Positions 44,458 to 55,082 of a stretch of 64,000 nt of DNA are shown here, one piece after another. The stretch comes from Marinilabilia sp. GTDB taxonomy: Bacteria > Bacteroidota > Bacteroidia > Bacteroidales > Marinilabiliaceae. The notes below the pieces were generated by a model, which saw only the letters and a program-made list of their open reading frames with translations, was not told where the DNA came from and searched no databases. Position numbers and translations under genes: made by a program. The stretch is taken from contig NZ_JADQBH010000033.1 of assembly GCF_016278715.1 (NCBI RefSeq), positions 1 through 64,000 on the forward strand, given 5' to 3'. Numbering within the stretch: the stretch's first letter is position 1; each line of letters opens with the position of its first letter.

Positions 44458-45429
44458 ATGATTAGAAAGCTTCTTATACTAATTTTTTTGGGCCTGTTTC
44501 TGATTGTTGGAAACAGCGAGGGACAGATATGGCCGTTCAAAAATCGCAGTCAGGCGGAGAAAGCGACCGAAGATTTAAATAAACGGAGACAGGATGCGGG
44601 ACAGGGAAACCTTTTTAATCCGCTTCAAACAACCGATCCGAATAATACTGATTTACGCGACGATCATATCTGGGCTGCAGGATCAGCAGCAACCTCCTAC
44701 CAAAAAGCCGGAAATTTAAGCTTGTCATCTGCTTCCCGGTATGGCCTCTCCCAGGGGGTGGAGCTGCAAACATGGCTTGGACTGGACTACTGGATTCCTA
44801 ATGTTTTTGTGAAAAGGGAGATTTCCAGAGGAGATATTTGGGTGTCTTCGCTTCATGGAGCCTATTCTGCCTGGCCCGGATTGAACCGGGTTTCCGCAAA
44901 CGGAGGCCCTTTCCCTGCTGATTCTCTTTCAGGAGTTCCATTGACTCTTTCAATCAAAAACCAATTGATGGTGAGTAAGCCCTTTTATGATGTGATGGAT
45001 TGTAATCCGCATCAGCCATTTCTGGTATTTACCGGGTTTTTGGCCCTCGACTATGGCTTTGCTTTTTCTGAAGAGGAGATTTATATTGAAGAGCAACATC
45101 TGATAACTCCGCGAAGCAGAGCTTATACCGGAAAAGGTCTGCATGGAACACTGGGTTTCCGGGGAGATTGGAGGATTAATCCGGCATTGTATGCGCGTGG
45201 CGAGCTGAGAAGCCTTATCGGGAATTTTCCTGCCGGGGTGGCTTTCGAACAACAATCCTCTGTTGAATACTTTCCTTACCGTAACTTTTCGGTATCCGGA
45301 GGATATATTGTAGGTCTGGGGCGTGTTGGGCCCCGTCTTTTTACTTTTTGGCCTTTTGTTGATATTTCTATTTATTTTGGCAGAAAACAGGGACGTAAAA
45401 GAGGTTTGTTTGGGCAGACCATGTTTTAA
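44458..45429 (+). CDS. Outer-membrane-like hypothetical protein
   Basis: 323 aa, unrecognised. A signal peptide (LLILIFLGLFLIVGNSEGQ) is followed by a low-complexity charged region (RSQAEKATEDLNKRRQDAGQ) and then many aromatic-rich amphipathic strands (GVELQTWLGLDYWIPNVFVK, FLVFTGFLALDYGFAF, FSVSGGYIVGLGRVGPRLF), suggesting an outer membrane beta-barrel. No domain is recognised; the C-terminus (RGLFGQTMF) ends with Phe as many barrels do. Monocistronic; the next gene begins 153 nt later. Confidence 0.6.
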   Translation: MIRKLLILIFLGLFLIVGNSEGQIWPFKNRSQAEKATEDLNKRRQDAGQGNLFNPLQTTDPNNTDLRDDHIWAAGSAATSYQKAGNLSLSSASRYGLSQGVELQTWLGLDYWIPNVFVKREISRGDIWVSSLHGAYSAWPGLNRVSANGGPFPADSLSGVPLTLSIKNQLMVSKPFYDVMDCNPHQPFLVFTGFLALDYGFAFSEEEIYIEEQHLITPRSRAYTGKGLHGTLGFRGDWRINPALYARGELRSLIGNFPAGVAFEQQSSVEYFPYRNFSVSGGYIVGLGRVGPRLFTFWPFVDISIYFGRKQGRKRGLFGQTMF

Positions 45430-45582
45430 CTAAATGAGGGCGGTATAATAAAATGCTTTTTAGATCAGACTCAAGGATTGTATTAACAAAGCTTAAACCG
45501 GACACAGGACAAAGCATAAATCACTGTTTTTTTCTAAATTCGCATCATTTTTGAGTGGATACTTGAGGTAATTTTTTGATTT

Positions 45583-48009
45583 ATGTGGATTCGTATTGCC
45601 AGTTTTATTCTTCGAAACCGGCTTCCTATTCTGATTGTTTTGGGGCTTATCACTGCTTTTATGGGGTTCCAGTCACGCAAGATAGAGATGTCTTACCAGT
45701 ATGCTCCGTTGCTGCCGGAGGATGACCCTGTGAATGAAGAGTATAAAAGGTTTGCAGAGCAGTTTGGAAACGAGGGAAACCTCATGGTGTTGGGAGTGCA
45801 GGATTCTGCTTTTTTTGAAGCCGGACATTTTCAACACTGGCAAAAACTATCCCGGAACATAAACGCGATAGAAGGGGTTACTTCGGTTCTTTCAGCTTCC
45901 GATTCTTATCAATTGATTCGCGACAGGGAAAATAAGAAATTTATAGTGAGACCTGTTTTTCAGGATTCTGTTAATCAGGTGGCACTTGATTCTCTTAAAA
46001 ATATTTTTGACGGTCTTCCTTTTTACAAAGGACTTTTGTATAATCCCGCTACCAAAACTTATTTATTAGGCATTACCCTTAACAAACAAATTCTTGAGAG
46101 CCCGGCCCGGGTGGATTTAATGGAAGCCATTAAATCGGAAGGGGGCGCTTATGAGGAGCGAACCGGAAATCAGTTGCATTATTCAGGTTTACCCTTTATC
46201 AGAGTTGAAACGGCGGAGATGATCAAGAGAGAACTGAATATGTTCATTTGGCTGGCTCTGGGTATTACCGCCATTATTATCTTTTTGTTTTTCCGGTCGT
46301 TTAAAGTGGTTATTTTTTCCATGCTTGTGGTGGGCGTCGCTGTTATCTGGGCCCTTGGCTGGCAGGGGATTATGGGTTACAAAGTGACCATCCTGACGGG
46401 GATGATCCCCCCTCTGATTATTGTGATAGGAATTCCTAACTCAGTATTTCTGCTGAATAAGTTTCATCATGAATTCCGAAATCATGGAAATAAAATAAAG
46501 TCTCTTCAGCGGGTAATCAGGAAAATCGGAAATGCTACTTTCCTGACTAATCTGACTACTGCCAGTGGTTTTGCTACATTTGTTTTCACCAGCAGTAAAC
46601 TATTGATCGAATTTGGAATTATGGCAGCCATCAACATTATGATGGTTTTTGTACTTTCATTACTGATGATTCCTATTATTTTCAGTTTCCTCCCTGACCC
46701 CAGGGAGCGTCATGTTCAGCACCTTGAAAGGCCATTCTTTGGGAAAATTATTTCTAAGTTGATTCATATTTCACTGAATCATAAAAAAATTGTTTTTGCC
46801 GGGACTTTAGGATTGTTGATATTTGGAGGCATCGGAATTTCCAATATGAAAACCACCGGGTTTATGCTCGATGATGTTCCACATGACCATCAATTGTATC
46901 GTGACCTTAAATTTTTTGAGAAGCACTTTAGCGGACTGATGCCTTTGGAAATAATGATCGATACCAAAAAGCCCAAAGCAGTATTGGCTCAAAGTACACT
47001 CCGGAAAATGGATGGGCTTCAGCAGAAATTGAAAACCTTCCCTGAACTTTCTGATGGTTTGTCGATGTTGCAGGTGGTGAAATTTGCCCGACAAGCCTAT
47101 TACAATGGAGATCAGGCTTATTATTCCATTCCCGGATCCATGGAGCGGAATTTTATTCTTTCTTATTTACCCCGGGGAGAAAAGAGTGGAGCAGGAATCG
47201 TTAGTTCCTTTGTGGATTCGACACAGCAAAAAGCCCGTATAAGCTTTAGGATGGCCGATGTAGGAACAACGCGGATGAAAGATCTGGACCGCGAAATCAG
47301 AGCCGTTGTGGATTCTGTTTTTCCCGCTGAAAAATATGAAACCTCAGTAACAGGTTCCAGCGTAGTGTTTTTTAAGGGAACCGATTACCTTATTCGGAAC
47401 CTGTTTATTAGTCTTGGGCTGGCGGTGCTGTTGATTGCTTCTTTTATGGCCTGGATGTTCCGATCCAAAAGAATGGTGGTGGTATCACTTTTCCCAAACC
47501 TGGTGCCCTTGATTACCACTGCTGCTTTGATGGGATTTTTTGAAATACCGATTAAGCCCTCTACCATCCTGGTGTTTAGTATTGCGTTTGGGATATCGGT
47601 CGATGACACCATTCATTTCCTGGCCAAATACCGTCAGGAACTGAGCCAGACCAATTGGAGCATAAGAGCTGCCACTGTTCTGGCGCTTAAAGAAACCGGA
47701 AGGAGTATGATTTATACCTCCATTATTCTTTTCTTTGGATTTGGTATATTTACAGTGTCAAGTTTTGGAGGAACAGTTGCCCTTGGTGCTTTGGTTGCAT
47801 TTACTCTTTTGGTTGCATTGTTTTCCAATCTTATTTTGCTTCCTTCGTTGTTGCTGGGATTGGAGAGATTAATCACCAATGAATCGTTTAAAGAGCCCAT
47901 GCTTACGATATACAATGAGGAGGAAGATATTGATTACGACGAATTGAAAATAGACCAAAAATCCGGTGGTCATCAGGAAGCTGACTTTCCTGAACGTACC
48001 CAAAAATAG
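45583..48009 (+). CDS. MMPL/RND superfamily membrane transporter
   Basis: 808-aa polytopic protein of the MMPL/HpnN-like RND group. The N-terminal helix (FILRNRLPILIVLGLITAFM) precedes a periplasmic domain (YAPLLPEDDPVNEEYKRFAE), then a helix bundle (GMIPPLIIVIGIPNSVFLLN), a second periplasmic domain and a second bundle (FSIAFGISVDDTIHFLAKYR, GTVALGALVAFTLLVALF). Such proteins move lipids or hydrophobic compounds; with prenyl synthase downstream, isoprenoid or lipid transport is possible but unproven. It ends 6 nt before the prenyl synthase gene. Confidence 0.85.
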   Translation: MWIRIASFILRNRLPILIVLGLITAFMGFQSRKIEMSYQYAPLLPEDDPVNEEYKRFAEQFGNEGNLMVLGVQDSAFFEAGHFQHWQKLSRNINAIEGVTSVLSASDSYQLIRDRENKKFIVRPVFQDSVNQVALDSLKNIFDGLPFYKGLLYNPATKTYLLGITLNKQILESPARVDLMEAIKSEGGAYEERTGNQLHYSGLPFIRVETAEMIKRELNMFIWLALGITAIIIFLFFRSFKVVIFSMLVVGVAVIWALGWQGIMGYKVTILTGMIPPLIIVIGIPNSVFLLNKFHHEFRNHGNKIKSLQRVIRKIGNATFLTNLTTASGFATFVFTSSKLLIEFGIMAAINIMMVFVLSLLMIPIIFSFLPDPRERHVQHLERPFFGKIISKLIHISLNHKKIVFAGTLGLLIFGGIGISNMKTTGFMLDDVPHDHQLYRDLKFFEKHFSGLMPLEIMIDTKKPKAVLAQSTLRKMDGLQQKLKTFPELSDGLSMLQVVKFARQAYYNGDQAYYSIPGSMERNFILSYLPRGEKSGAGIVSSFVDSTQQKARISFRMADVGTTRMKDLDREIRAVVDSVFPAEKYETSVTGSSVVFFKGTDYLIRNLFISLGLAVLLIASFMAWMFRSKRMVVVSLFPNLVPLITTAALMGFFEIPIKPSTILVFSIAFGISVDDTIHFLAKYRQELSQTNWSIRAATVLALKETGRSMIYTSIILFFGFGIFTVSSFGGTVALGALVAFTLLVALFSNLILLPSLLLGLERLITNESFKEPMLTIYNEEEDIDYDELKIDQKSGGHQEADFPERTQK

Positions 48010-48015
48010 GTTGTT

Positions 48016-48987
48016 ATGTCGAAAATTGAAGAGTTTCGCCAGATTATCGAAGACCAGATAAGAATGTTGGAACGGCCCACCAGGCCCGAAGGACTTTATG
48101 ATCCAGTGAAGTATGTCCTCTCACTTGGCGCTAAAAGGTTGAGGCCTGCGCTTTGTCTTACTTCTGCTGCTCTTTTTGGCGATTTTTCCGCTGCAGTTTT
48201 CCCCGCTATCGGGCTCGAAGTTTTTCATAACTTTACGTTGCTGCATGATGACATCATGGACCAATCTTTAGTACGCCGGAATCAGCCAACGGTACATGAA
48301 AAGTGGGACAGCAATACCGCCATCCTTTCCGGTGATGTTATGCTCATCAAAGCTTATGAATTAATGGCCAAAAGCCCGGTTGGTGTCCTGCCTCAGGTGC
48401 TTGAAGTTTTTAGTAAAACAGCCACAGAAGTATGCGAAGGTCAGCAGTTTGACATGGACTTTGAGAAAACCACTGACGTTACCGAGGATGGATATCTGGA
48501 TATGATTCGGCTGAAAACGGCGGTACTCCTGGGTGCAAGTATGAAAATTGGTGGCATTTTGGGAGGAGGGAGCTTACGCGATTGCAGTCTGCTTTACAAA
48601 TTTGGACAGGATATTGGTATGGCATTTCAGCTGCAGGACGACTGGTTGGATGTTTATGGCGATCAGGAATCTTTCGGAAAAAGGATCGGAAATGACATCC
48701 TTACCAACAAAAAAACTTTTCTTTTAATCACTGCATTGAACCGGTTAGAAAGTGAACCCAAAAAGGAACTTTTAGATTGGTTGGAACGTAAGGAGTATTT
48801 AGCGGAAGATAAAATTGCTGCTGTGACTCGTCTTTTTAATGAAGCCGGTATTTCTGAGATAACTCAGAAAAAACGGGATGATTTCTTTTTCAGGGCTATT
48901 GAGAACCTTGAAAAAGTGGGTGGGAATAAAGAAATCAGAATTGAGCTTCAGACTTTTGCCCATGAATTGATGGCCCGGGCACGCTAA
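48016..48987 (+). CDS. Polyprenyl (short-chain) diphosphate synthase
   Basis: 323-aa trans-isoprenyl diphosphate synthase. First Asp-rich motif HDDIMD (D78, D79, D82) and second DDWLD (D208, D209, D212) are complete; GQQFDMDFEKTTDVT and KTAVLLGASMKIGG fit the family. The residue five before the first motif is Phe (F73), which in the family suggests a product of FPP/GGPP length rather than longer, though sequence cannot fix it. It directly precedes atpD with a 48-nt gap. Substrates are IPP and an allylic diphosphate. Confidence 0.92.
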   Translation: MSKIEEFRQIIEDQIRMLERPTRPEGLYDPVKYVLSLGAKRLRPALCLTSAALFGDFSAAVFPAIGLEVFHNFTLLHDDIMDQSLVRRNQPTVHEKWDSNTAILSGDVMLIKAYELMAKSPVGVLPQVLEVFSKTATEVCEGQQFDMDFEKTTDVTEDGYLDMIRLKTAVLLGASMKIGGILGGGSLRDCSLLYKFGQDIGMAFQLQDDWLDVYGDQESFGKRIGNDILTNKKTFLLITALNRLESEPKKELLDWLERKEYLAEDKIAAVTRLFNEAGISEITQKKRDDFFFRAIENLEKVGGNKEIRIELQTFAHELMARAR

Positions 48988-49008
48988 TATTTCCGTTTAT
49001 TTGATTAA

Positions 49009-50552
<1,544 letters not shown>

Positions 50553-50553
<1 letters not shown>

Positions 50554-50828
50554 TGGAAGATCTTTATCTCGAAATTATCACGCCCGAAAAGATTCTGTAT
50601 GATGGGCTGGTGGGATTGATTGAAGTTCCCGGAGCCAGTGGACGGTTTGTGCTGTTGCGCGATCATGCTCCCATCATTTCCACGCTTGTTCGTGGGGATA
50701 TCAGGGTTATTGGGAAAGATGGATACGACCATCATTTTCGATGCAAACAAGGTGTGGTGGAGTGCCACGATAATCATACCGTTATTCTGATGGATGAACT
50801 ACCTGATGAAAATGAGGCTGACTTGTAA
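50553..50828 (+). CDS. atpC: ATP synthase F1 subunit epsilon (short form)
   Basis: 91-aa N-terminal beta-sandwich domain only (LEIITPEKILYDGLVGLIEVPG, GRFVLLRDHAPIISTLVRGDI). The C-terminal helical hairpin that inhibits ATP hydrolysis in longer homologues is absent, which is common in short epsilon forms. ATG overlaps the atpD stop by one base. Confidence 0.95.
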
Positions 50829-51132
50829 ATGTTAACTCGTGACGGGATTATTAGGTTTCTCCCATAACTTTTTTAACAGGATTTTTTTTCACTCCTTCTC
50901 GAACTGTATCCCCTCAATTATATATTATCTCTCTCCCTGGGAGGGATTAACTGATGCCATTTTCCTACCTGAAAAGGATTAAGGGAGGCTTTTCTATATT
51001 TTCCTGATCGATTTCCTGTTTTTTGTCTATGGTTTCCCTATTTTTGTCAAATATTATTCAGAAAGTATTAACAGAAAGTATTTTCCTGTGGGTTGAAATT
51101 TCAGGAAAATTGATTTCAAAAACGAAACCAAG
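50829..51132. other. Intergenic region after atpC
   Basis: 304 nt, AT-rich, no gene or hairpin seen. TATTTTTG at 51039-51046 fits a -7 box for the DUF4254 gene, but the nearest upstream TTTG is only 13 nt away, closer than usual. Confidence 0.4.
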
Positions 51133-51741
51133 ATGACTTTTAGCGAAACCTGTAACAAGATTTTTATTCAGTCCACCGAGCATTATCATGAATTTGACAA
51201 TGTGGATGCTACCCCGGAAAACCCGTATAAAGAGGAAACTATTGAGGATTTGCTCTTCAGAAAAAACTGGATTGATGCCGTGCAGTGGCACCTGGAAGAT
51301 ATTATTCGTGACCCTGAAATTCAGCCCGACGAGGCCTTGAAAATTAAACGTCGCATTGACAGCTCCAATCAGGACAGAACTGATTTGGTAGAATCTATCG
51401 ATGATTTCTTTTTGGCCAAATATAAGGATGTGAAAATCGCTTCTGATGCGACCATCAACACTGAGAGTCCTGCATGGGCTATCGACCGTCTTTCAATTCT
51501 GGCGCTTAAAATTTACCACATGGAGCAGGAAGTTAAGCGCGTTGATGCTTCTCCCAAACATCTGGAACAATGTAATCTGAAACTTTCCGTTTTGCTTCAG
51601 CAACGTGAAGATTTAAGCACTGCCATCGACCAGCTCATCGGAGATATTGAAGCAGGAAAGAAGTACATGAAAACCTATAAACAGATGAAAATGTACAACG
51701 ATCCGGCATTGAACCCCATTTTGTATAAAAACAAGAAATAG
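51133..51741 (+). CDS. DUF4254 domain-containing protein
   Basis: 202-aa protein matching the DUF4254 family: the region from EDLLFRKNWIDAVQWHLEDI through IKRRIDSSNQDRTDLVESID is characteristic. It is all helix and soluble, with no signal peptide. Function unknown; in Bacteroidota it is commonly beside a GT9 heptosyltransferase gene in LPS clusters, and the same arrangement holds here, with GT9 3 nt downstream. Confidence 0.8.
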   Translation: MTFSETCNKIFIQSTEHYHEFDNVDATPENPYKEETIEDLLFRKNWIDAVQWHLEDIIRDPEIQPDEALKIKRRIDSSNQDRTDLVESIDDFFLAKYKDVKIASDATINTESPAWAIDRLSILALKIYHMEQEVKRVDASPKHLEQCNLKLSVLLQQREDLSTAIDQLIGDIEAGKKYMKTYKQMKMYNDPALNPILYKNKK

Positions 51742-51744
51742 GTT

Positions 51745-52776
51745 TTGAAGAAAAGAGTTCTTGTTTTTCGTTTTAGCGCCCTGGGCGATGTGGCTATGAC
51801 GGTTCCTGTTTTGTGGTCGTTTCTGGAGAAATACCCCGATCATGAAATTTGGTTTGTTTCGCGGCCTTTTGCCAGGGATTTTGTTGCCCCGTTGCCCCGT
51901 GTTCATTTCGTTCCTGTTGATTTAAAGCAGAAACACAAAGGCCTGGCCGGACTTTTTCTTCTGTTCAGGGAGTTGAAAATGCAGGGCCCGTGGGATGCCG
52001 TTGTTGATTTGCACAGCGTCTTACGGACGCATGTACTTACAACCTTGTTTCAGCTTTCGGGAGTCAGGGTTTCAAAAATTGATAAAGGTCGTTCAGAAAA
52101 AAAGAAGCTAACTCGTAAAGACAAAAAGGTTTTTAAGGCCCTGCCGACAACAGCCGAGCGCTACAGACAAACCTTTGCAAAAGCAGGATTTCCGTTTGAA
52201 TTGCAAAAATTTCCCGGAAAAACATTATACGGAAAAGACTCGCTTGATTCAAAAAGTCCCCCTTGGGGGGATTTAGGTGGCTCCTCTTTTTTAGTCGGTA
52301 TTGCTCCGTTTGCCAAACATCATTGGAAGATGTGGCCCGAAGAGAAAATGTTGAAACTGCTTGGGTTGCTTGAAGAGAGGGAGATTCCGGTTATTTTATT
52401 TGGAGGTCCCGGACAGGAACAGGAAAAGCTGGAGCAATGGGCTTCCGATTTTAAAAATGCCCGCACCTTTGCCGGAAAATTATCAATGGCTGAGGAATTG
52501 GAGCTTATATGCCGTCTGAGTGTGATGATATCTATGGATTCAGCAAATATGCATATTGCAAGTTTAGCCGGAACCCGTGTGGTAAGTATTTGGGGTGCTA
52601 CACATCCGTATGCAGGTTTTTATGGTTATGGGCAATCAGCCGAAGACGCCGTTCAGGTGGAGTTGGATTGCAGGCCTTGTTCAGTCTTTGGAAATAAGCC
52701 CTGCCACCGTGGTGATTTTGCCTGTATGGAACGAATTACTCCGGAAATGGTAGTGGAGCAAACTTTAAATACCTAA
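51745..52776 (+). CDS. GT9 family glycosyltransferase (heptosyltransferase-like)
   Basis: 343-aa cytoplasmic glycosyltransferase of the ADP-heptose:LPS heptosyltransferase type: N-terminal VFRFSALGDVAMTVPVLW, a central VGIAPFAKHHWKMWPEEK, and C-terminal ICRLSVMISMDSANMHIASL with GTRVVSIWGATHP. The best start is the TTG at 51745; no ATG precedes the conserved N-terminus. An unusual insert SKSPPWGDLGGSS at residues 169-181 is encoded by a palindrome-bearing REP-like DNA (see repeat). Second gene of the glycan cluster. Confidence 0.88.
   Translation: MKKRVLVFRFSALGDVAMTVPVLWSFLEKYPDHEIWFVSRPFARDFVAPLPRVHFVPVDLKQKHKGLAGLFLLFRELKMQGPWDAVVDLHSVLRTHVLTTLFQLSGVRVSKIDKGRSEKKKLTRKDKKVFKALPTTAERYRQTFAKAGFPFELQKFPGKTLYGKDSLDSKSPPWGDLGGSSFLVGIAPFAKHHWKMWPEEKMLKLLGLLEEREIPVILFGGPGQEQEKLEQWASDFKNARTFAGKLSMAEELELICRLSVMISMDSANMHIASLAGTRVVSIWGATHPYAGFYGYGQSAEDAVQVELDCRPCSVFGNKPCHRGDFACMERITPEMVVEQTLNT
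52251..52284 (+). repeat. REP-like palindrome in frame inside the GT9 gene
   Basis: AGTCCCCCTTGGGGGGATT with perfect CCCCC/GGGGG arms, then TAGGTGGC. The CCCC-TT-GGGG core resembles the RAYT-adjacent palindrome GCCCCTTTGGGGC, but the flanks differ. It is translated as SPPWGDLGG. Confidence 0.6.
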
Positions 52777-52793
52777 AACTTTTATTGGCCCGG

Positions 52794-55067
52794 ATGATGA
52801 ATATCGCATTAATTAACTCAATAGGAAAAAATAAATGGGGCGGTGGCGAGAAATGGATGATTATGACTGCTTCCGGGCTCAAGGCTCTTGGGCACAACGT
52901 ATTAATCGTCTGTCGTAAAAACTCCGTTCTTTCCAGAAGAGCAAAAGCGGAAAATCTTTCTGTGAAAGAAATTGGTGCCAATTCAGATTTCGATATCATT
53001 GCCTGCTGGCGGTTTTGTCGCTTTTTTAAAGAATTTCAGCCAAAAGCTGTTATTGGTTGTCAGAATAAGGATTGGAGAGTTGCTTCTGTTGCCCTTAAAA
53101 TTATTGGTGCTGATGCCAAAGTGTATTCCCGCCAGGGTCTGCAATTACTTAAAAACCATTGGTGGTACAAATGGACGGTTAAGCTTTTTTGCGACGGGAT
53201 TATTACCAATACCCATACCATCAAAAAAGAATATGAATCCTTTCTGCCCGTTAAGAAGGATTTTATTAAAGTAATTTTTAATGGGGTGGAAGAATTACAG
53301 GAACAGGGGAACTTTTTTGATTTTTCTCCCTGGATTTCTGCTGAAGTGAAAAATCCGGTTATCGTCTTATCCACCGGACGGCTTGCGAGACAAAAAGGGT
53401 TTAAGTTTTTGGTGGAAGCTGCCCGATATATTGTTGAGCAGCATGATAACGTATTTTTCTTTTTGGCTGGAAAAGGCCGATTGGAAAGTCAATTATTAAA
53501 ACTGATTAGAAAATATAACCTGGAGAAACGGTTTTTTCTGATTGGATTTCAAGAAGATATTTCCGGATTGCTTCGCGCTGCGGATATTTTTGTAATTCCG
53601 TCGTTGTATGAAGGGATGCCCAACTCTGTGTTAGAAGCTATGAGTTACAAATTGCCTGTAGTAGCCAGTAATGTAAATGGTGTAAGCGAGCTAATAAAGG
53701 ACGGAGAAAATGGATTTTCTATTAAGAGTGGCGATGTGGCACAATTGGTTGACAAACTTAATGTATTGATTTCTGATGGAGGAAAGAGGATGGAATTGGG
53801 CGAAAAAGGACATTTTTTTGTAAAAGATAATTTCTCTATTGACCGAATGGTTCAGGAGTTTGACCGTTTTATCAAAGGTGATGCAGAAAATAGGCGCCCG
53901 AAAAAACGGATGACTAATGTTCCAGACGGATTATCTTTTGACATGAGAATTGCCTACGATGCCAAAAGGGTGTATCACAACTTCACTGGTTTGGGGAATT
54001 ATAGCAGAGATCTTATCAGAATTTTAAAGCAATTTTTTCCCCGAAACCAGTATTTGCTTTATAATCCCAAGGCCTCTAAAAAACATGTTTTTGATGTTGA
54101 TAATAAGCATGTGGTAGAAATAAGGCCCAAAGGGAAGTTTTTTAAACTTTTTCCCTCCGTGTGGCGCCAGTTTAAAATAGTTAATGACCTTAAACGTGAC
54201 GGGGTTAAGCTATTTCACGGCCTCTCGGGAGAAATCCCTACAGGTCTGAAACAGCATGGAATAAAAAGTATGGTTACCGTACACGATCTTATCTTTTTGC
54301 GGTTTCCCAAATTCTATTCTTTTTTCGACCGGGAAATCCATACCATTAAAGCCAGACATTCCACCAGAAATGCAGATGTTGTTGTTGCTGTCAGTGAACA
54401 AACAAAAAACGATGTTGTAGAATTTTTTGGGGTTGACCCTTCCAAAATAAGGGTTATTTATCAGGGCTGCCAGGATATTTACAAGCAGAAATTTCCGGCT
54501 GAAGAAATTGAGCGCGTACGAAAAAAATACAATCTTCCGGAGCAATACCTTCTTAATGTTGGAACCATTGAGGAGCGGAAAAACATTCTTCTGGGGGTGA
54601 AAGCCATAAAGGATCTGGATACCCATCTGGCTATTGTAGGCTCCGAAACAGAATATACAAGCAGAGTTAAAGAATATATTCTGCACAATGAGATGGGCGA
54701 TAAAGTGTCCTTTTTGAAAGGAGTTCCCAACGACGAACTGGCCATGCTATATCAGGGGGCATCATTGTTTGTTTATCCTTCTCTTTTCGAGGGTTTTGGA
54801 ATTCCAATTATCGAAGCTTTGTTTTCCGATACCCCGGTGGTCACCTCAAAAGGCGGTTGTTTTGGAGAAGCAGGCGGTGCCGGGAGCTTATATATTGATC
54901 CCTTTAGTGTGGAGGAATTAAAAGATGCGATTGTTAAGGTTCTGACTGATTCGGCTCTCAGGGAAAGGCTGGTTGTGTCAGGGAGAGAGCACGTTAAGAA
55001 ATTCTCTGATGAGTTTATTGCCGACCAATATATGGCATTGTATCGGTCATTGTTGCTTGAGAAATAA
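52794..55067 (+). CDS. Tandem GT4-GT4 glycosyltransferase fusion
   Basis: 757 aa from the ATG at 52794 (52797 is also possible; the tracked start is TTG). First GT4 domain: ALINSIGKNKWGGGEKWM at the start, STGRLARQKGFKFLVEA and PSLYEGMPNSVLEAMSYKLP in the C-terminal lobe. After a short linker the second begins MRIAYDAKRVYHNFTGLGNY (ATG at 53943), with NVGTIEERKNILLGVKAI and PSLFEGFGIPIIEALFSDTP. Each lobe has the EX7E-type region of GT4. So two enzymes appear fused. It starts 17 nt after GT9 and precedes a GT2 gene by 15 nt. Confidence 0.88.
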   Translation: MMNIALINSIGKNKWGGGEKWMIMTASGLKALGHNVLIVCRKNSVLSRRAKAENLSVKEIGANSDFDIIACWRFCRFFKEFQPKAVIGCQNKDWRVASVALKIIGADAKVYSRQGLQLLKNHWWYKWTVKLFCDGIITNTHTIKKEYESFLPVKKDFIKVIFNGVEELQEQGNFFDFSPWISAEVKNPVIVLSTGRLARQKGFKFLVEAARYIVEQHDNVFFFLAGKGRLESQLLKLIRKYNLEKRFFLIGFQEDISGLLRAADIFVIPSLYEGMPNSVLEAMSYKLPVVASNVNGVSELIKDGENGFSIKSGDVAQLVDKLNVLISDGGKRMELGEKGHFFVKDNFSIDRMVQEFDRFIKGDAENRRPKKRMTNVPDGLSFDMRIAYDAKRVYHNFTGLGNYSRDLIRILKQFFPRNQYLLYNPKASKKHVFDVDNKHVVEIRPKGKFFKLFPSVWRQFKIVNDLKRDGVKLFHGLSGEIPTGLKQHGIKSMVTVHDLIFLRFPKFYSFFDREIHTIKARHSTRNADVVVAVSEQTKNDVVEFFGVDPSKIRVIYQGCQDIYKQKFPAEEIERVRKKYNLPEQYLLNVGTIEERKNILLGVKAIKDLDTHLAIVGSETEYTSRVKEYILHNEMGDKVSFLKGVPNDELAMLYQGASLFVYPSLFEGFGIPIIEALFSDTPVVTSKGGCFGEAGGAGSLYIDPFSVEELKDAIVKVLTDSALRERLVVSGREHVKKFSDEFIADQYMALYRSLLLEK

Positions 55068-55082
55068 AAAAAGAAATGTGTT

